Shown here: positions 15,730-22,421 of the stretch, one piece after another
How positions within the stretch are numbered: the stretch's first letter is position 1
Layout of the letters: each line of letters opens with the position of its first letter
NCBI GenBank assembly: GCA_002440975.1
Contig: DJWN01000072.1
Coordinates: forward strand, 1-23,523
DNA length: 23,523 nucleotides
Reading direction: 5' to 3'
Origin: Bacteroidales bacterium UBA6229
Lineage (GTDB): Bacteria > Bacteroidota > Bacteroidia > Bacteroidales > F082
Position numbers and translations under genes: made by a program
The notes under the pieces: model-generated
Seen by the model: the letters and a program-made list of their open reading frames with translations, nothing else
The model's database searches: none
What the model was told of the DNA's origin: nothing

Positions 15730-16956
15730 TTAACAACCTCCCTGACCAGCCGGCGGGGTTTCCATTTCGATGATGGTAGTCACGGGTTTGGCTTTTTTAT
15801 TGATCTTTTGTGCGGCCTCCCCTGATTGAAAAGCTTCGCGAGCCCGTTCAATAAAACGTGCTTCGAATTGTTGCATTTCGTTGTATTTGCCGGGCTTGCT
15901 TTCGGCCTGGAAAACATGATAGAAAAACTGATTCAATCCGCCTTCGAGCACGAAGACCTCTTTCAGTCCGCTTCTTCTCAGTGCAAGCCATGCCTGATTG
16001 GCATCGGTATCGTCAAAACCAAAAAACAGCACAGGTTGATTCTTTTCTTGCAATAGTTTTTTATACCCCATATCAAGCACTTTAGCAGTTGGAATATGAA
16101 TAGCACCGGGTAGTGTGAACTCAGCAAAGGCCGCATCGTTGCGCACATCAACCAGTACGAAATTGTTTTCTTTAGGATTGAGCAATTTATAAGCCAGTTC
16201 ATCTGCTTCCACAAATTGTTTTCCTTCGGCAGCTTCTGTAAGAATGGTCTTGGCATCCGTTTCGAACCATTTAGCACGTGGGCTTTCGGGCAAGATCAAA
16301 ATCAGCACAGCCACACCGATCATCAGGAGAAAAGGACCCACATATAATGGAGCAAACAAACCTTGGCGAGGCTCCAGTCCATTCACCTTGTCTTCTATTT
16401 TGCGTGTTACGATAAAGGCTGCCAGTGCAACCAATACAAGCAAAAACACAAACCATTCGCGGTCCATATTCAGGGTATCAAAAATGAATACGCTACCCAA
16501 ATCGCCACTGGTATAAAGCGGTGCAAACTCATCGTAAAATGAACCAAAAAAGAAAACTCCAATCATCAGTCCCAGTACAAATACCATAGCATCAATTTTA
16601 CCGATAACGGCGGCTACCATGCTGGTTCCGGGGCAAAAACCGCCCAAAATAAAACCAAATCCCATGATCACACCGCCTACAAGTGCCGACCACAGATAGG
16701 TAGGGTTGATATAAAGTAAATCATAGTTTACCCAGCCCATATAGTTGAACAGCAACAGGCCGAGGGCAGCAGTGATAGCGGCAGTAAAAAACACCCGCAG
16801 CACCACAAAATCATAGCCGTAAAAAATACCCGCCAGTTTGCGCGAATTGGAAAATCCGCCCTGCTCGAGCACATAGCCGAAGCCCAAACCAATCACAAAA
16901 GCAAAGAAAAGGTTCAGGTCGGGGTTTACAAATCCTTGAGGAATTAAGGGTCCCAT
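15730..16956 (-). CDS. YeeE/YedE-type transporter half fused to a rhodanese-like domain, ending in Gly-Gly-Cys
   Basis: A 408-residue membrane protein. The N-terminal 225 residues hold about five to six hydrophobic segments and the YeeE/YedE signature GGFCPGTSM with C108. YeeE/YedE proteins move sulfur compounds such as thiosulfate (TsuA), using membrane cysteines. After the last helix (about 205-222) comes a rhodanese-like domain (about 245-345: FVLVDVRNDAAFAEF, LPGAIHIPT). Its active-site loop reads VLFFGFDDTDAN, with no catalytic Cys. A charged linker leads to the end, ...PPAGQGGC. The protein has only two cysteines, C108 in the transport site and C408 at the terminus. It lies 11 bp after the partner YeeE/YedE half. 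A tail that passes sulfur to or from the channel is inference. Confidence 0.88.
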   Translation of the reverse strand: MGPLIPQGFVNPDLNLFFAFVIGLGFGYVLEQGGFSNSRKLAGIFYGYDFVVLRVFFTAAITAALGLLLFNYMGWVNYDLLYINPTYLWSALVGGVIMGFGFILGGFCPGTSMVAAVIGKIDAMVFVLGLMIGVFFFGSFYDEFAPLYTSGDLGSVFIFDTLNMDREWFVFLLVLVALAAFIVTRKIEDKVNGLEPRQGLFAPLYVGPFLLMIGVAVLILILPESPRAKWFETDAKTILTEAAEGKQFVEADELAYKLLNPKENNFVLVDVRNDAAFAEFTLPGAIHIPTAKVLDMGYKKLLQEKNQPVLFFGFDDTDANQAWLALRRSGLKEVFVLEGGLNQFFYHVFQAESKPGKYNEMQQFEARFIERAREAFQSGEAAQKINKKAKPVTTIIEMETPPAGQGGC

Positions 16957-16967
16957 AATTACTAGTT

Positions 16968-17495
16968 TTATCCGTTAATCCAAAGTTTTCTAAAAAAGTA
17001 AGCGATGACGAATCCTGTTCCAAAGATGGCCATCATCGTAAGGAATCCTGCTGTGGAAAGCACAGCCATTCCGCTGAGGGCAGCACCACTGGTACAGCCA
17101 CGACCAAACTGTGAGCCCACGCCAAAAAGTATTCCTCCAAGGCCGGCAAAAATCAGTCTTTTAGCATTGCTGATGCGCGGGCCTTTGTCGATGGCAAAAC
17201 CTGCACGTCCCGACATAAAACCGCTAAAAAAAGCACCACCAAGTACCCCCATTGTAAGGTAAACCAGCCAATTTTTCATTGGTCGGCCATCGCCTGTGGC
17301 AAAAAAGGAAGCAAAAAAGGAGTTTTGCTCCGCATAATCCGGTGCAATGTTTCCAATCGTTTCTATGACAACACTTTTGGCTGCACCACTTGCGCCCAAT
17401 CCGCGCCCGGTGATGAAAAATGAAGCCAGCAAAACCAAGCCCAACAGAAATCCGGCCAGGTAAGGGTTCATATACGGTTTAGGTTTTTGTTCCAT
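16968..17495 (-). CDS. YeeE/YedE family transporter half
   Basis: A 175-residue integral membrane protein, about half the length of a full YeeE/YedE transporter. It has hydrophobic segments near 12-30, 75-95, 113-128 and 145-168, and the conserved motif FGRGCTSGAALSG with C134, its only cysteine. It probably pairs with the downstream half, which carries the second conserved cysteine (GGFCPG). Full-length family members carry both motifs in one chain. I prefer the start MEQKPKPYMNPYLAG at 17495. An earlier ATG at 17516 overlaps the last codons of the rhodanese gene and adds only MLKNINA. The cargo is likely a reduced sulfur oxyanion such as thiosulfate, inferred from the family and neighbours. 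Confidence 0.88.
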   Translation of the reverse strand: MEQKPKPYMNPYLAGFLLGLVLLASFFITGRGLGASGAAKSVVIETIGNIAPDYAEQNSFFASFFATGDGRPMKNWLVYLTMGVLGGAFFSGFMSGRAGFAIDKGPRISNAKRLIFAGLGGILFGVGSQFGRGCTSGAALSGMAVLSTAGFLTMMAIFGTGFVIAYFFRKLWING

Positions 17496-17509
17496 TGCAT
17501 TTATGTTTT

Positions 17510-18583
17510 TTAGCATCCACCCTGCACGGATTTAATCTCTACAGCCGGCGCATCATCAGCAGCAGGCTGTGCAGTAGTGGATAAGGGTAAATTATTTTTG
17601 TGAATATCAGACCAGTAATGACCGGCTTTCTTTTCGGTTTGTTTCAGCGTTTCATTGATAAAGGCGTTGCTGCCAAACTTCACGGAATAGGCATCATAGC
17701 CTAGCATTTTGAGGTAGGCCACAACAGTAGCACTGTGCTGTCCGGTGAAGCAATACACGGCAATGGGTTGATCTGTTGGCAAAGTGCTCAGATCGGTAGT
17801 GGTGAGTAAGGCTTTTTTTGGGGTGTATTGCATCGAACCGGGCAGGTGGCCGGGATTCAGGTATTTATCCTCAGGCCAGTAATTGATTACAAAATACTTT
17901 CCCGGATTCCCGGTAATGGCTTTGTAATCGATTAAATACGTTTTGCTTGGTTTGCTTAGTAAGGTATCCGCACGTTCAAAGGCAATTTCAAGGGGCAGAC
18001 TTGCTGTGCTTTCAATTTCTGGATAAGTGCCTTTGGCAGGTTTGGGATAATTTTCGGTTTCCAGTTTACCAACCAACTCATTACCCACACTTTTATCCCA
18101 GCCAGCTTCGGCAATGGCTTTGTTCCACGAACTCATTCCAAAACGCAGACTAAAGGTGTTGTCATAACCCAGCAGGCGAAGCAATCCGGTAGCAAAACCT
18201 GCCGTTTGTCCTTTGGCACAAACCAAAACAATCGTATCAAAAGCCTTTGCATCAATCGTATTGCGAAAATAGCTCATCAGGTCTTTTGTCGGGATATTCA
18301 CTGCACCTTCGATATGGCCGGATTCAAATTCGATTTCAGGACGCAGGTCGATAACCTTGATATTGTGCGTACGATTGCGGTAAACATCTGCTGCATTTAC
18401 AATTGCCGGTGCAATTGGCGTATTGATATAATTGCTGTGTTGTTCGAAATAAGCTGCCAGGTCTCCACCAGAAATCGTATTTAAAGCTGATTGTACAGCT
18501 CTATCATTTTGCTGACTACAACCGGAAAGCAAGCCAAAACTGACCAGTAGCAGCAAGAGCAAATGGAATTTTATCCTTGTCAT
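17510..18583 (-). CDS. Two-domain rhodanese lipoprotein ending in Gly-Gly-Cys
   Basis: A 357-residue periplasmic-side lipoprotein (lipobox LLSGC, Cys22). It has two rhodanese domains, which move sulfane sulfur as a cysteine persulfide. Domain 1 (about 65-160) has VIDLRPEIEFESGHIEGAVN and the loop CAKGQTAG with C122. Domain 2 (about 210-310) has the loop CFTGQHSAT with C278, so both keep the catalytic cysteine. A Pro/Ala-rich linker leads to the final ...KSVQGGC. The four cysteines each have an evident place: lipid anchor, two active sites, tail. I chose the ATG at 18583, which begins 4 bases after the cytochrome b stop codon; the longer frame from 18640 has a Lys-rich, Met-rich stretch that overlaps that gene and would spoil the signal peptide. 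Confidence 0.9.
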   Translation of the reverse strand: MTRIKFHLLLLLLVSFGLLSGCSQQNDRAVQSALNTISGGDLAAYFEQHSNYINTPIAPAIVNAADVYRNRTHNIKVIDLRPEIEFESGHIEGAVNIPTKDLMSYFRNTIDAKAFDTIVLVCAKGQTAGFATGLLRLLGYDNTFSLRFGMSSWNKAIAEAGWDKSVGNELVGKLETENYPKPAKGTYPEIESTASLPLEIAFERADTLLSKPSKTYLIDYKAITGNPGKYFVINYWPEDKYLNPGHLPGSMQYTPKKALLTTTDLSTLPTDQPIAVYCFTGQHSATVVAYLKMLGYDAYSVKFGSNAFINETLKQTEKKAGHYWSDIHKNNLPLSTTAQPAADDAPAVEIKSVQGGC

Positions 18584-18587
18584 AGTA

Positions 18588-19250
18588 TTACATTTTTGCA
18601 TCTTCATTTTCCTTTTTTTCAGCTTCATTTTCGTCTTCATCCAACTCTTCCCAACCGGTAATCATAGCTTTGAGGTTAGAAGTAACCGTATGTCCTGTTG
18701 TAATCAGATACAGGTGTACGATTACAAATGCCATCAAAATGAATGCACCAAAAGTATGAATCAGGGCGATGATCTCCAGGTTATCAATATTAATGAATTC
18801 GATGCCGCCGTCCTGGGGATAGCGATAGAACATATAAAGCAGACCCGACACCACCATAACTGGAATTATCAGCACTTTAAGGCCAAGATACACCAGCCTT
18901 TGCAGAGGGTTTAATTTTGAAATGACTGTTTTCTTTGTCGGATGAGGAGCATTTCTAAAAATACCGAAGAGATAAAATTCGGCTTGTGCCCGTAAATTTT
19001 CCGTTGTTGGGATATACTGTTTCCATTCGCCTGTTGTAAAATGCCAGAAAATGGCAAAAATGATCAGGATAATAAAAGCCCAAGCGGCTTTGTTGTGCAG
19101 GTCAACAGCAGTTTCGTATCCCAAAAGGTTGTAGGAGCTGTGTATTTCGAAGCCGGTGATTGCCAGTAAAAAAATCAGCAATGCCTGGTTCCAGTGCCAA
19201 AAGCGCTCAAATCCTTTATAAACGTATGCTTTTTTTGTATTGTTACTCAT
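18588..19250 (-). CDS. Cytochrome b (b561/hydrogenase b-type family) membrane subunit
   Basis: A 220-residue protein with four to five transmembrane helices of the cytochrome b561/PF01292 family, which pass electrons between the quinone pool and periplasmic partners. Candidate heme-ligating histidines are in FERFWHWNQ (first helix), VDLHNKAAW, IFWHFTTGEW, IHTFGAF and VIVHLYLITTGH (last helix). The C-terminal 25 residues are highly charged (ELDEDENEAEKKENED) and lie in the cytoplasm or the interface. It sits 12 bp after the octaheme cytochrome gene, so it is the probable quinone-side partner of that protein. The direction of electron flow is not shown. Confidence 0.9.
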   Translation of the reverse strand: MSNNTKKAYVYKGFERFWHWNQALLIFLLAITGFEIHSSYNLLGYETAVDLHNKAAWAFIILIIFAIFWHFTTGEWKQYIPTTENLRAQAEFYLFGIFRNAPHPTKKTVISKLNPLQRLVYLGLKVLIIPVMVVSGLLYMFYRYPQDGGIEFINIDNLEIIALIHTFGAFILMAFVIVHLYLITTGHTVTSNLKAMITGWEELDEDENEAEKKENEDAKM

Positions 19251-19262
19251 GAGGTTTTGTTT

Positions 19263-20867
19263 TTAATGGGTTTGAGCCATATTACTTTTACGAGCAGAAA
19301 TAATTCGGATTACAGCATGCACTGCAGCACCAAATAGCGATAGGATCAACAGCATCCTGCCGGTAAAATCCAACAATTCGTTGCGGTCGCGGCCGGGCAT
19401 ATAAAAATCGTTGAGTGCAGCCAGGCGGCCGTTTTCAGGTGTGTGGCATTCCTTACAGCTTACTGCTTCGCTAGCATCAGAAACCATATGATTTACAGGT
19501 AAGTACATTTCCGTTGCAACAAAATCATGTTTGCCGCTATAAGGCATATCCACATAGGCCATGCCTTCTTCTATGGCGCGTTCCCACTCCAGATCGAGCC
19601 ATAGTGCGCCTTTCCCCTTTTCTTTGTCCCAAAGTTTGGCCTGGATAACGGTTAAGTTTTCGGTGTCGTATGGCTGTCTTCCACGATGAACCTTTACCGG
19701 AATAATCTTGCTGTCGCGATCGCGGTATTCACCATTCAGGGTGTTGATCTTCAGGAAAGGCTGTGTGGTATCCACTCTGTCTGTCATCAAATGATGATCA
19801 GCCGTTCCATTGAACCACAAGTATTCTGGCTTTACATTTTTCTCCCAATCAAAATCACCTTTGATAGAAGCATAAGTGGCATTGCCTTCTTCGTCCAGTT
19901 CTTCATAGGGTTTGCCATCTTTTTTTCTGGTTGCTGTTGACCAATCCCATGTCATTTTGGTTTTGTTTACTTTGGCATAAACCGGAATATGACAGGTTTG
20001 GCATGAAACCTTAATTGAGTGCTCATTGAGTATGGATTTTTGATGTGGAAATTCCGTATGGCATTCCTCGCAACTCATACGCTGGGTATTGGTGGAAGAA
20101 ACGCCATAATAACGGCCTTTCATTACGTGATTTTCCGCTGTATGACAATCCACACAGCTCATATTCGAGCCATCAACACCCATATGCACATCCACATCGC
20201 GTCCGGCGGTGAGCAATGCCATCTCCAGATCGCCATGTTTCACGTTGTTGCCTCCACCACCTGTGAAGTGACAGGCACCACAGTTTTCGCTTTTCGGCTG
20301 GCCAACATTAGCCAGGATATTTTTGAAATCAGGGCCATTTTCGCTCATTACCGGATAACCGGCTCCACCACCTGCTTTTTTGTAGGTTCCGGTATTGTCG
20401 TGGCAAACAATGCAATCAATATTATACTGATTCTCGAAGTCAAACTCCTTATCGTCCCAACCATAGCCGGCATGGCATTTCATACAGCTTCCTTCGTTGG
20501 ATTGCACTCCCGTACAAAAATTATTGATCAGGTTTTTTTTCCCAAGATAGGTTACACCCCGCCCCGGAATATAAGCCTCGCGCTCCCAGGTGAAGTGCGC
20601 ACTTTGCATCAGCTCATGACCGCGTTCGGTATGGCAGCTCAAACAAGCCGCTGTGATTTCGTGCGGATTTTGAAAATCCTGTTGTAGGATTTCCATTTTG
20701 CTGTGGTCCACTCCCGCCTGATGTTCGATCGGGTATTTGGCCTTTAGCACTTCCAGCCGGGCATTTTCGCCATCCGGCTGACGTAGTGCTACCGTAACAA
20801 TCACCAGTGGCGCAATAATGGCCAGAAAAAAGGTAATTGCTGTGGTAAAGTTTTTCATTGAAGACAT
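19263..20867 (-). CDS. Octaheme c-type cytochrome of the tetrathionate reductase (OTR) family, membrane-anchored
   Basis: A 534-residue secreted multiheme cytochrome. A hydrophobic export signal covers about 5-28. There are exactly eight CxxCH heme sites, with first cysteines at 75, 128, 152, 196, 238, 266, 289 and 471. A transmembrane helix near 504-522 (MLLILSLFGAAVHAVI) anchors the C-terminus. Spacing and length fit the family of Shewanella OTR, which reduces tetrathionate and can also act on nitrite and hydroxylamine in vitro, so the natural substrate is uncertain. The long gap between hemes 7 and 8 is typical of this group. It is the first gene of the operon and is followed by its likely cytochrome b partner. 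Start at Met1 or Met4 (20858) cannot be decided. Confidence 0.93.
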   Translation of the reverse strand: MSSMKNFTTAITFFLAIIAPLVIVTVALRQPDGENARLEVLKAKYPIEHQAGVDHSKMEILQQDFQNPHEITAACLSCHTERGHELMQSAHFTWEREAYIPGRGVTYLGKKNLINNFCTGVQSNEGSCMKCHAGYGWDDKEFDFENQYNIDCIVCHDNTGTYKKAGGGAGYPVMSENGPDFKNILANVGQPKSENCGACHFTGGGGNNVKHGDLEMALLTAGRDVDVHMGVDGSNMSCVDCHTAENHVMKGRYYGVSSTNTQRMSCEECHTEFPHQKSILNEHSIKVSCQTCHIPVYAKVNKTKMTWDWSTATRKKDGKPYEELDEEGNATYASIKGDFDWEKNVKPEYLWFNGTADHHLMTDRVDTTQPFLKINTLNGEYRDRDSKIIPVKVHRGRQPYDTENLTVIQAKLWDKEKGKGALWLDLEWERAIEEGMAYVDMPYSGKHDFVATEMYLPVNHMVSDASEAVSCKECHTPENGRLAALNDFYMPGRDRNELLDFTGRMLLILSLFGAAVHAVIRIISARKSNMAQTH

Positions 20868-20923
20868 ATTGCGTTGATTTTCAATTAACTTTTACTGTTA
20901 CATTTTTAACAAATAGATATATG

Positions 20924-20931
20924 CAAATGTA
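20924..20931 (-). promoter_or_regulatory. -7 box for the octaheme cytochrome / sulfur operon
   Basis: On the minus strand this reads TACATTTG, a full TAnnTTTG match. It predicts a leader of about 50 nt before the cytochrome start codon. A direct repeat ATAGATATAT flanks it (20913-20922 and 20931-20940). No -33 TTTG is visible. Confidence 0.45.
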
Positions 20932-20960
20932 TAGATATATTCATTATTCGGATAAAATCA

Positions 20961-20974
20961 GTCCTATTTAGGAC
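20961..20974. promoter_or_regulatory. Inverted repeat, candidate operator of the sulfur operon
   Basis: GTCCTA-TT-TAGGAC is a perfect 6-bp inverted repeat with a 2-bp spacer. It begins 29 bp upstream of the -7 box, where an activator would bind. It does not match FNR (TTGAT-N4-ATCAA) or another site I can name. Confidence 0.35.
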
Positions 20975-21395
20975 GAGTCTAAATATGAGTATAAAATTAA
21001 GATTTTCAGTAGTATAAATGCCCTTTGTTAATTTAGAAACAGTATAAATTAGTGCGGGGATATTGAAGAGGCAAGAGACAAAAAATGAAAAATGACGAGT
21101 GAAAAATGAAAAATAGTTGAAGTTCGTAAGGTGTCTCGAAGTTCATAAGGAAAAATGAAAGTTGGCTATAAAATCGAGCCAATAGCTTCAGCTTAGCGAG
21201 ACCAAAAGCCAAAGAAGAAGAGCCCGGTAGAATTAATGGAGATGCGAAAAGCCTCGGGGATGGAGCTAAAAGCTAAAGATAGACTCGAACGTCTTATGTA
21301 ATGACTCGAAGGCCTTCGAAGTGATCAAACCAATACCCTTCGATGTATATGCCAGATACCAAAACTAACTTACACAGTGCAATAATGGGATGTTA
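20975..21395. other. Repeat-rich gene-free stretch
   Basis: No coding frame is convincing here. The stretch holds runs of GAAAAAT-like units at about 21081-21115. A 13-bp direct repeat follows: GAAGTTCGTAAGG at 21119-21131 and, with one change, GAAGTTCATAAGG at 21138-21150. There is also a perfect 14-bp palindrome, TCGAAGGCCTTCGA, at 21306-21319. The texture suggests a decayed small repeat element, but no terminal inverted repeats or target duplication were found. Confidence 0.4.
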
Positions 21396-21746
21396 CTACG
21401 CTTTCTCTCTTCTAAGTTCGTTTAATTCTTTTTCGAGCCTTTGGATATGCTGTAACAGCGCATTGCGTTCGGTTTCGGCCAACGAATAATTGTGGTATGT
21501 GTTATGGTTCAAACCCTGCGCAATAGTACAATTATTCAGCACCATACTCTCATCAAAATTAAACAACATCATGGGATCAACTTCCAATATTTCCGCAATC
21601 TGCTGCATGCGCTGCATATCAAGCTTGGTTTGCCCTTTTTCAATGCGGCTGTAGCTTACCTGCGAAATACCCAGCCGATCGGCCATATAATCCTGTGAAT
21701 AATTTCTGAGCTCCCGGATACGCTTCACTTTTACTCCAATTTCCAT
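21396..21746 (-). CDS. XRE-family helix-turn-helix regulator with C-terminal coiled coil
   Basis: A 116-residue DNA-binding protein. Residues about 5-62 are a classic XRE/HTH_3 domain (RIRELRNYSQDYMADRLGIS, then QVSYSRIEKGQTKLDMQRMQ), a middle stretch follows, and the last 30 residues form a short leucine-containing coiled coil (LLQHIQRLEKELNELRREK), probably for dimerisation. This layout is common in Bacteroidota. It has its own promoter box at 21770-21777 and faces away from the T9SS/SpvB pair. Its targets are unknown; the sulfur operon starts about 530 bp further downstream on the same strand, but nothing ties the two. Confidence 0.9.
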   Translation of the reverse strand: MEIGVKVKRIRELRNYSQDYMADRLGISQVSYSRIEKGQTKLDMQRMQQIAEILEVDPMMLFNFDESMVLNNCTIAQGLNHNTYHNYSLAETERNALLQHIQRLEKELNELRREKA

Positions 21747-21769
21747 TGTTTATTGCTTTGTGAGAACCG

Positions 21770-21777
21770 CAAATATA
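21770..21777 (-). promoter_or_regulatory. -7 box for the XRE regulator
   Basis: On the minus strand this reads TATATTTG, a full TAnnTTTG match, 23 bp before the start codon. The rest of the 192-bp divergent gap is AT-rich. Confidence 0.5.
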
Positions 21778-21900
21778 GAATATTTTATTCATTATCAGTA
21801 TATCTTAAACGCTATTTGAATAAGCAATAAGTGCTTTGATTCGGAACTTAGCACTGACCTAATTATTCAGGAACTACTAACTAAAATCACCCCTGTTGAA

Positions 21901-21917
21901 ATTAATATTTTATTAAT
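21901..21917. repeat. AT-only inverted repeat upstream of the T9SS/SpvB pair
   Basis: ATTAATA-TTT-TATTAAT is a perfect 7-bp inverted repeat 21 bp before the small T9SS gene. It could be an operator, but its pure A/T content makes chance a real possibility. Confidence 0.25.
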
Positions 21918-21938
21918 AACCAAACACTTACACTTCTT

Positions 21939-22403
21939 ATGAGAACCTTACTGATTTTTATGTGCTGGTTGATGGGAACTATGTTTGCCCAGGCACAACA
22001 AAACGTAAGTTATGCTTACGACAACAACGGCAACCGTATTGGACGAACTATTGTGCTCCAAAAGACTGCACAAGAGCTAATTGAAGAAGATGATTTACAG
22101 GACAACGACAATTTGAAAGTTGGCGATCAGCTCAATGCCTTGTACGATCAAATGGCCGGTTTTTCTATGAGGATTTTTCCTAACCCTACCAAAGGCAAGC
22201 TTTTTATTGAAGCCGATGTAGCGACTGAACAGTTGGGTTTTTACCTTACTGACAACAAGGGCCACCTGCTCTATAGTGTTAGTCCCGAATCTGAAGTTGC
22301 TAATCCCCTTACCATTGATCTAAGCAATTACAGCAGCGGGATATACTACCTCAGGTTTGTAAGCGGTGAGGAAAGCCGCAGCTGGAAAATCATCAAACAA
22401 TAA
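21939..22403 (+). CDS. Small secreted protein with one YD-like motif and a T9SS type A sorting domain
   Basis: A 154-residue protein with a signal peptide (MRTLLIFMCWLMGTMFAQAQ). Right after it comes VSYAYDNNGNRIGRTI, which has the YDxxGNR core of Rhs/YD repeats. A short acidic linker follows (EEDDLQDNDNLKVGDQL), then a type A sorting domain over about residues 78-154 (IFPNPTKGKLFIEAD ... LSNYSSGIYYLRFVSG ... SWKIIKQ). There is no room for a passenger domain, so the cargo is little more than one YD unit. The gene sits 18 bp before the SpvB/Rhs-type gene and is very likely co-transcribed with it. Its role is unknown; secretion or assembly partner of the larger protein is a guess. Confidence 0.85.
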   Translation: MRTLLIFMCWLMGTMFAQAQQNVSYAYDNNGNRIGRTIVLQKTAQELIEEDDLQDNDNLKVGDQLNALYDQMAGFSMRIFPNPTKGKLFIEADVATEQLGFYLTDNKGHLLYSVSPESEVANPLTIDLSNYSSGIYYLRFVSGEESRSWKIIKQ

Positions 22404-22421
22404 ACAAAGCAGGAATTAAAA

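Noticed and set aside
18584..18640. Earlier start of the rhodanese lipoprotein
   Set aside because: The extension is Lys- and Met-rich, overlaps the end of the cytochrome b gene and is out of keeping with a signal peptide.
20019..20687. 222-codon plus-strand frame inside the octaheme cytochrome gene
   Set aside because: It is antisense to a gene with eight clear heme motifs, has no recognisable domain and uses poor codons, so it is a shadow frame.
20961..20974. FNR/CRP-type site upstream of the sulfur operon
   Set aside because: GTCCTA-TT-TAGGAC lacks both the TTGAT-N4-ATCAA and the TGTGA-N6-TCACA patterns, so it is kept only as an unassigned operator candidate.
21078..21120. GAAAAAT-like runs as a CRISPR array
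   Set aside because: The units are short, unevenly spaced and lack unique spacers of constant length, and no cas gene is present.
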